A stretch of DNA of 64,000 nt from positions 5,979,635 to 6,043,634 of the forward strand of contig CM031628.1 of assembly GCA_018398815.1 (NCBI GenBank). The letters are read 5' to 3'. Positions 56,385 through 64,000 of this stretch are shown here, piece by piece. A program made the position numbers and the translations under genes. The notes below the pieces were generated by a model. The model saw only the letters and a program-made list of their open reading frames with translations. It had not been told where the DNA came from and searched no databases. Source of the stretch: Conus ventricosus. Its lineage: Eukaryota; Mollusca; Gastropoda; Neogastropoda; Conidae. The first letter of the stretch is position 1. Every line of letters begins with the position of its first letter.

Positions 56385-56861
56385 TCTGCACCCAAAGGGG
56401 AGGGAAGGCAGAACCCAACCCTGATCTATCGACATCTCCTTAGATCTACTGAGGAAACAAAAAATACGCTACTAATCTGACTAGTGCTATCCTACCAATG
56501 TATTTTTCTGACAAATTCCCCGCATTAACAACGGCCAACAAAGCCTTACATTTCTGAAATTCCAACCAAACATACTTTATGCAAATCCTTCGCTTGGGTT
56601 CTTCCATTCAACATTTTCTACCAACTGGACTATACGCACAGCACAGCGCCAAACATTTTCTGCCGACCAGACTATACGTACGGCATAGTGCCAACTTGAG
56701 AGTGGAATCAAATACAAAACAAATCACATACACGACGAACATAAATCAACAGTGAAAGCACAAATAAAGGGAAAAACCATTCTCCTTTCCGTTCGTCTTT
56801 CTTTTCCACTTTTCTCTCTTTCCTTTGTTCCGTCTTCCGTCTCATCATCAATACCTCACTC
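56385..56861. other. Non-coding; 42-bp tandem duplication at 56,610-56,694
   Basis: ACATTTTCT(A/G)CC and GACTATACG(C/T)AC recur 42 bp apart, both followed by GCCAA. Nothing else is recognised before the gap. Confidence 0.6.
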
Positions 56862-57861
56862 NNNNNNNNNNNNNNNNNNNNNNNNNNNNNNNNNNNNNNN
56901 NNNNNNNNNNNNNNNNNNNNNNNNNNNNNNNNNNNNNNNNNNNNNNNNNNNNNNNNNNNNNNNNNNNNNNNNNNNNNNNNNNNNNNNNNNNNNNNNNNNN
57001 NNNNNNNNNNNNNNNNNNNNNNNNNNNNNNNNNNNNNNNNNNNNNNNNNNNNNNNNNNNNNNNNNNNNNNNNNNNNNNNNNNNNNNNNNNNNNNNNNNNN
57101 NNNNNNNNNNNNNNNNNNNNNNNNNNNNNNNNNNNNNNNNNNNNNNNNNNNNNNNNNNNNNNNNNNNNNNNNNNNNNNNNNNNNNNNNNNNNNNNNNNNN
57201 NNNNNNNNNNNNNNNNNNNNNNNNNNNNNNNNNNNNNNNNNNNNNNNNNNNNNNNNNNNNNNNNNNNNNNNNNNNNNNNNNNNNNNNNNNNNNNNNNNNN
57301 NNNNNNNNNNNNNNNNNNNNNNNNNNNNNNNNNNNNNNNNNNNNNNNNNNNNNNNNNNNNNNNNNNNNNNNNNNNNNNNNNNNNNNNNNNNNNNNNNNNN
57401 NNNNNNNNNNNNNNNNNNNNNNNNNNNNNNNNNNNNNNNNNNNNNNNNNNNNNNNNNNNNNNNNNNNNNNNNNNNNNNNNNNNNNNNNNNNNNNNNNNNN
57501 NNNNNNNNNNNNNNNNNNNNNNNNNNNNNNNNNNNNNNNNNNNNNNNNNNNNNNNNNNNNNNNNNNNNNNNNNNNNNNNNNNNNNNNNNNNNNNNNNNNN
57601 NNNNNNNNNNNNNNNNNNNNNNNNNNNNNNNNNNNNNNNNNNNNNNNNNNNNNNNNNNNNNNNNNNNNNNNNNNNNNNNNNNNNNNNNNNNNNNNNNNNN
57701 NNNNNNNNNNNNNNNNNNNNNNNNNNNNNNNNNNNNNNNNNNNNNNNNNNNNNNNNNNNNNNNNNNNNNNNNNNNNNNNNNNNNNNNNNNNNNNNNNNNN
57801 NNNNNNNNNNNNNNNNNNNNNNNNNNNNNNNNNNNNNNNNNNNNNNNNNNNNNNNNNNNNN
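56862..57861. other. Assembly gap, 1,000 N
   Basis: Exactly 1,000 undefined bases. The duplicated block begins immediately after it. Confidence 0.99.
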
Positions 57862-58089
57862 CTGGGGCCTAGTCGGCCCCTGGACCCTGGCCTTTGTTCA
57901 GAGATTTTTGGGATCACCTGTTCCCCAGCCCGGTTTTAACATCATTCAAAACATGACTCATCATAGTCATTAATTCATTTGTCCACCAACTTTGAATAAT
58001 GTGCAGAGTGGTCTCAAGACTTTGTAGATGTGGTGTAGCTTATATGGACACGTCTGCATGCAGTGACACCTTGATGAAACTGAAACATT

Positions 58090-59215
58090 CAGTAGTAGCT
58101 GAAAGTAGGACACAAGCATCATTGTTATTGTGTAGTGACTGAAAGTAGGACATAAATACTGCAGGCATCTGTATCAACTACTATGGCTGCAAGTAGGACG
58201 CAAACACTGCATATTGCAATGTCATTTTATAGCTGCTGCAAGTAGGACGCAAACACTGCATATTGCAATGTCATTTTATAGCTGCTGAAAGGAGGACACA
58301 AACGCTGCATATTGCAATGTCATTTTATAGCTGCTGAAAGGAGGACACAAACGCTGCGTGCTTTAATACCATTTTATAGCTGCTGAAATTAGGACAGAAA
58401 CACTGCACACTGTAATATGATTTTATAGCTGCTGAAAATGGGACACAAACACTGCATGCTTTAATATCGTTCTATAGCTGCTGAAATTAGGGCACAAACA
58501 CTGCACACTTGAATGTCATTTTATAGTTCCTGAAATTAGGGCACAAACACTGCATGCTTTGATATTGTTTTATAGCTGCTGAAATTAGGGCACAAACACT
58601 GAACGCTTTGGTGTCATTTGATAGTTCCTGAAAGTAGGGCACAGACATTGCACAGTTTAAAGTCATTCTGTAGTGACTGAAAGTAGGGCATAGACATTGC
58701 AGTTTAAAGTCATTCTGTAGTGACTAAAAGTAGGACACAGACATTGCACAGTGTAATGTCATTCTATAGTGACTGAAAGTAGGGCACAGACATTGCACAG
58801 TTTAATGTCATTCTATAGTTACTGAAAGTAGGGCACAGACATTGCACAGTGCAATGTCATTCTATAGTTACTGAAAGTAGGACACAGACATTGCACAGTG
58901 TAATGTCATTCTATAGTGACTGAAAGTAGGGCACAGACATTGTACAGTGTAATGTCATTCTATAGTAACTGAAAGTAGGGCACAGACATTGTACAGTGTA
59001 ATGTCATTCTATAGTGACTGAAAGTAGGACACAGACATTGTACAGTGTAATGTCATTCTATAGTGACTGAAAGTAGGACACAGACATTGCACAGTTTAAT
59101 GTCATTCTATAGTGACTGAAAATAGGGCACAGACATTGCACAGTGTAATGCTATTCTGTAGTGACTGAAAGTAGGGCACAGACATTGTACAGTGTAATGT
59201 CATTCTAGTGCCTGT
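58090..59215. repeat. 49-bp minisatellite, copy 2
   Basis: About 23 regular units of GACTGAAAGTAGGGCACAGA, CATTGCACAGTGTAATGTCA, TTCTATAGT. The first units (58,185-58,640) belong to a diverged subfamily with GCTGCTGAAA and ACACTGCA. Confidence 0.95.
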
Positions 59216-59856
59216 CAAAAAAGAAAAACAAAAATCATAGGAATTAAATTTTCCTCTTTGCATTTCTTTTCATGGCCTATTACCTAGAAGTTTGCTGCAC
59301 CAATCATAGGCCTGTTGTGGCCTTTACTTTTCATTAAGTGATGACGCTTTCTGTGTCATTACATAAACAAAAACAAACAAACAAAACAAAACAAACAAAG
59401 AAACTATGAGAAATGCACCTCACAACACCTTGACATGACGTCACTGACCAGTCTCTCCTCCAAGTGAACTGAACGTCCTCGTAGTTTATTCGCTCACGTC
59501 ATCCAGTGAGTTCTCTAAGCTAAAGCAGCATAATTTTGGTGACCAGGTGGGCAGAGCACAAGAGGGTAAACTGATTGATACAAGGCTTTAATGTCCTTCT
59601 CTTTTCAAAAGTCTGCATAAGTCATATGTGTTCTGTCAGGGTAAACTGATTGATACAAGGCTTTAATGTCCTTCTCTTTTCAAAAGTCTGCATAAGTCAT
59701 ATGTGTTCTATCAGCAGACCCTTTTCGTACACAAACATACACCACATGACCAGGAACTTTGGTACATGTCTTGACATGCAATTCTTTTTTTCCCAGAGAC
59801 TTCATGACAGGGTTGTACTTTACCCTTGGGTTTATAATATGTTGGTGTTGATTGGT

Positions 59857-62800
59857 CCAGGAGTCACAGACACCTGTTGTGATGGTCAGGTCCAAGAGTC
59901 ACAGACACCTGTTGTGATGGTCAGGTCCAGTCACAGACACCTGTTGTGATGGTCAGGTCCAACAAGTCACAGACACTGTTGTGATGGGTCAGGTCCAGGA
60001 GTCACAGACACCTATTGTGATGGTCAGGTCCAGGAGTCACAGACACCTGTTGTGATGGTCAGGTCCAGGAGTCACAGACACCTGTTGTGATGGTCAGGTC
60101 CAAGAGTCACAGACACCTGTTGTGATGGTCAGGTCCAAGAGTCACAGACACCTGTTGTGATGGTCAGGTCCAGGAATCACAGACACCTGTTGTGATGGTC
60201 AGGTCCAGGAGTCACGGACACCTGTTGTGATGGTCAGGTCCAAGAATCACAGACACCTGTTTTGATGGTCAGGTCCAGGAGTCACAGACACCTGTTGTGA
60301 TGGTCAGGTCCAGGTGTCACAGACACCTGTTGTGATGGTCAGGTCCAACAAGTCACAGACACCTGTTGTGATGGTCAGGTCCAACAAGTCACAGACATCT
60401 GTTGTGATGGTCAGGTCCAACAAGTCACAGACATCTGTTGTGATGGTCAGGTCCAACAAGTCACCAGACATCTGTTGTGATGGTCAGGTCCAACAAGTCA
60501 CAGACATCTGTTGTGATGGTCAGGTCCAACAAGTCACAGACATCTGTTGTGATGGTCAGGTCCAACAAGTCACAGACATCTGTTTGTGATGGTCAGGTCC
60601 AACAAGTCACAGACACCTGTTGTGATGGTCAGGTCCAAGAGTCACAGACATCTGTTGTGATGGTCAGGTCCAACAAGTCACAGACATCTGTTGTGATGGT
60701 CAGGTCCAACAAGTCACAGACACCTGTTGTGATGGTCAGGTCCAAGAGTCACAGACACCTGTTGTGATGGACAGGTCCAAGAGTCACAGACACCTGTTGT
60801 GATGGTCAGGTCCAGGAGTCACAGACACCTGTTGTGATGGTCAGGTCCAGGTGTCACAGACACCTGTTGTGATGGTGAGGTCCAACAAGTCACAGACAGC
60901 TGTTGTGATGGTGAGGTCCAGGAGTCACAGACGCCTGTTGTGATGGTCAGGTCCAGGAGTCACAGACACCTGTTGTGATGGTGAGGTCCAACAAGTCACA
61001 GACACCTGTTGTGATGGTGAGGTCCAGGAGCACAGACACCGTTGTGATGGTCAGGTCCAAGAGTCACAGACACCTGTTGTGATGGTCAGGTCCAAGAGTC
61101 ACAGACACCTGTTGTGATGGTCAGGTCCAAGAGTCACAGACACCTGTTGTGATGGTCAGGTCCAGGAGTCACAGACACCTGTTTATGAGTGGTCAGGTCC
61201 AAGAGTCACAGACACCTGTTGTGATTGTCAGGTCCAACAAGTCACAGACACCTGTTATGATGGTCAGGTCCAAGAGTCACAGACACCTGTTGTGATGGTC
61301 AGGTCCAGGAGTCACAGACACCTGTTGTGATGGTCAGGTCCAGGAGTCACAGACACCTGTTGTTATGGTCAGGTCCAGGAGTCACAGACTCTGTTGTGAT
61401 GGACAGGTCAGGAGTCACAGACACCTATTGTGATGGACAGGTCCAGGAGTCACAGACACCTGTTGTGATGGTCAGGTCCAGGAGTCACAGACACCTGTTG
61501 TGATGGTCAGGTCCAGGAGTCACAGACACCTGTTGTGATGGTCAGGTCCAAGAGTCACAGACACCTGTTGTGATGGTCAGGTCCAAGAGTCACAGACACC
61601 TGTTGTGATGGACAGGTCCAAGAGTCACAGACACCTGTTGTATGGTCAGGTCCAAGAGTCACAGACACCTGTTGTGATGGTCAGTTCCAAGAGTCACAGA
61701 CACCTGTTGTGATGGTCAGGTCCAAGAGTCAGACACCTGTTGTGATGGTCAGGTCCAGGAGTCACAGACACCTGTTGTGATGGTCAGATCCAAGAGTCAA
61801 AGACACCTGTTGTGATGGTCAGGTCCAACAAGTCACAGACACCTGTTGTGATGGTCAGGTCAAAGAGTCACAGACACCTGTTGTGATGGTCAGGTCCAAG
61901 AATCACAGACACCTGTTGTGATGGTCAGGTCCAGGAGTCACAGACACCTGTTGTGATGGTCAGGTCCAGGAATCTCAGACACCTGTTGTGATGGTCAGGT
62001 CCAACAAGTCACAGACACCTGTTGTGATGGTCAGGTCCAAGAAGTTACAGACATCTGTTGTGATGGTCAGTTCCAAGAGTCACAGACATCTGTTGTGATG
62101 GTCAGGTCCAGGAGTCACAGACATCTGTTGTGATGGTCAGGTCCAACAAGTCACAGACATCTGTTGTGATTGTCAGGTCCAGGATCACAGACACCTGATG
62201 TGATGGTCAGGTCCAAGAGTCACATACACCTGTTGTGATGGTCAGGTCCAGGAGTCACAGACACCTGTTGTGATGGTCAGGTCCAGGAGTCACAGACACT
62301 TGTTGTGATGGTCAGGTCCAAAAAGTCACAGACACCTGTTGTGATGGTCAGGTCCAACAAGTCACAGACACCTGTTGTGATGGTCAGGTCTAAAAAGTCA
62401 CAGACACTTGTCGTGATGGTCAGGTCCAACAAGTCACAGACACCTGTTGTGATGGTCAGGTCCAAGAGTCACAGACATCTGTTATGATTGTTAGGTCCAG
62501 GAGTCACAGACACCTATTGTAATGGTCAGGTCCAACAAGTCACAGACACCTGTTGTGATGGTCAGGTCCAAAAAGTCACAGACACCTATTGTAATGGTCA
62601 GGTCCAAAAAGTCACAGACACCTGTTGTGATGGTCAGGTCCAAGAGTCACATACACTTGTTGTGATGGTCAGGTCCAAAAAGTCACAGACAACTGTTGTG
62701 ATGGTCAGGTCCAAGAGTCACAGACATCTGTTATGATTGTTAGGTCCAGGAGTCACAGACACCTATTGTAATGGTCAGGTCCAACAAGTCACAGACACCT

Positions 62801-64000
62801 ATTGTAATGGTCAGGTCCAAAAAGTCACAGACACCTATTGTAATGGTCAGGTCCGAAAGTCACAGACACCTGTTGTGATGGTCAGGTCCAAGAGTCACAT
62901 ACACTTGTTGTGATGGTCAGGTCCAAAAAGTCACAGACAACTGTTGTGATGGTCAGGTCCAAGAGTCACAGACACCTGTTGTGATGGTCAGGTCCAAGAG
63001 TCACAGACACAGTTGTGATGGTCAGGTCTATGAGTCACAGACACCTGTTGTGATGGTCAGGTCCAAGAGTCACAGACATCTGTTGTGATGGTCAGGTCCA
63101 AGAGTCACAGACACCTGTTGTGATGGTCAGGTCCAGTCACAGACACCTGTTGTGATGGTCAGGTCCAGGAGTCACGACACCTGTTGTGATGGTCAGGTCC
63201 AACAAGTCACAGACATCTGTTGTGATGGTCAGGTCCAAGAGTCACAGACACCTGTTGTGATGGTCAGGTCCAGTCACACTCACAGACACCTGTTGTGATG
63301 GTCAGGTCCAGTCACAGACATCTGTTGTGATGGTCAGGTCCAGGAGTCACAGACACCTGTTGTGATGGTCAGGTCCAAGAGTCACAGACACCTGTTGTGA
63401 TGGTCAGGTCCAGAGTCACAGACACCTGTTCTGATGGTCAGGTCCAGGAATCACAGACACCTGTTGTGATGGTCAGGTCCAAAAAGTCACAGACGTCTGT
63501 TGTGAAGGTCAGGTCCAGTCACAGACACCTGTTGTGATGGTCAGGTCCAAGGAGTCACAGACACCTGTTGTGATGGTCAGGTCCAGTCACAGACACCTGT
63601 TGTGATGGTCATATCCAACACGTCGTGATGGTCATATCCAACACGTCACAGACACCTGCTGTGATGGTCAGGTCAAGAGTTACAGACACCTGTTGTGATG
63701 GTCAGGTCCAGGAGGCACACACCCGTTGTGATGGTCAGGTCCAGTCACAGACACCTGTTGTGATGGTCAGGTCCAACAAGTCACAGACACCTGTTGTGAT
63801 GGTCAGGTCCAAGAGTCACAGACACCTGTTGTGATGGTCAGGTCCAACAAGTCACAGACACCTGTTGTGATGGTCAGGTCCAACAAGTCACAGACACCTG
63901 TTGTGATGGTCAGGTCCAACAAGTCACAGACACCTGTTGTGATGGTCAGGTCCAAGAGTCACAGACACCTGTTGTGATGGTCAGGTCCAAGAGTCACAGA
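59857..64000. repeat. 35/36-bp minisatellite array, over 4.1 kb, continues off the right edge
   Basis: Roughly 115-120 units of GTCACAGACACCTGTTGTGA, TGGTCAGGTCC plus AAGA, AGGA or AACAA. The ending decides whether a unit is 35 or 36 bases. Runs of 36-base units keep a frame open (a 12-residue repeat with MVRSNKSQTP), which is not evidence of a gene. Confidence 0.96.

Larger units (their letters stand above)
57862..64000 (+). repeat. Duplicated block, copy 2
   Basis: Same succession of segments as 960-3,870, in the same orientation, with far cleaner repeat units. It carries an extra 74-bp tandem duplication (59,566-59,638 repeated at 59,640-59,712) absent from copy 1. Confidence 0.85.

Noticed and set aside
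59857..64000. Regularly spaced 35-36 bp repeats resembling a CRISPR array
   Set aside because: Units follow each other directly with no unique spacers, in a eukaryotic context. It is a minisatellite.

Overview
This is invertebrate nuclear DNA built almost entirely of mobile elements and satellite-like repeats. Its long (CA)n/(CT)n tracts, 36-65 bp minisatellites, APE-type LINEs and Polinton/Maverick family most resemble mollusc (gastropod-like) or similar marine invertebrate genomes. That placement is an inference from family resemblance. There are four N gaps (100, 100, 1000 and 1000 bases), and about 8 kb of visibly poor base quality (42.45-50.5 kb).

Layout. 0-6.6 kb: four minisatellites, part of a block that reappears at 57.9-64 kb. 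6.85-8.17 kb: remnant of an RNase H-bearing LINE (minus). 8.2-10.9 kb: microsatellites, a gap, a tyrosine-recombinase fragment and a fold-back transposon with a 5-bp target duplication. 10.9-11.4 and 26.16-27.2 kb: two halves of one copy of a ~1.76 kb repeat ('R'), split by a nearly complete 14.8 kb Polinton (P1, 11,399-26,160). 28.4-33.1 kb: a LINE (minus) whose ORF1 carries a 2A peptide motif. 33.4-34.9 kb: tandem repeats and microsatellites. 34.9-36.66 kb: second copy of R. 36,666-40,251: a second Polinton (P2), mostly hidden by a 1 kb gap. 42.2-42.65 kb: promoter-like sequence and a THAP-domain exon. 45.2-48.1 kb: a third LINE (L1/Tx1-like) inside the poor-quality stretch. 51.7-55.5 kb: an I/Jockey-like LINE with RNase H. 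55.97-56.38 kb: a probable exon (minus) with a splice donor. 57.9-64 kb: second copy of the opening block, ending in a >4.1 kb array of ~35-36 bp units.

P1 carries the Polinton core: protein-primed family B DNA polymerase, retrovirus-type integrase, double-jelly-roll major capsid protein, packaging ATPase, and a set of small or structural proteins of unknown function. Genes are packed in divergent and convergent pairs with 18-40 bp AT-rich spacers. In principle the polymerase copies the linear element, the integrase inserts it, and the capsid proteins plus ATPase package it. Several core genes carry single-base frameshifts, so this copy is decayed or inaccurately sequenced.

The most unusual feature is that each Polinton end is a ~90-97 bp fold-back palindrome bounded by AGAGAAC...GTTCTCT. 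P1 has the same hairpin at both ends. P2 has two hairpins unrelated to each other and to P1, while the DNA just inside remains recognisably homologous. The ends therefore look like variable hairpin cassettes on a conserved body.
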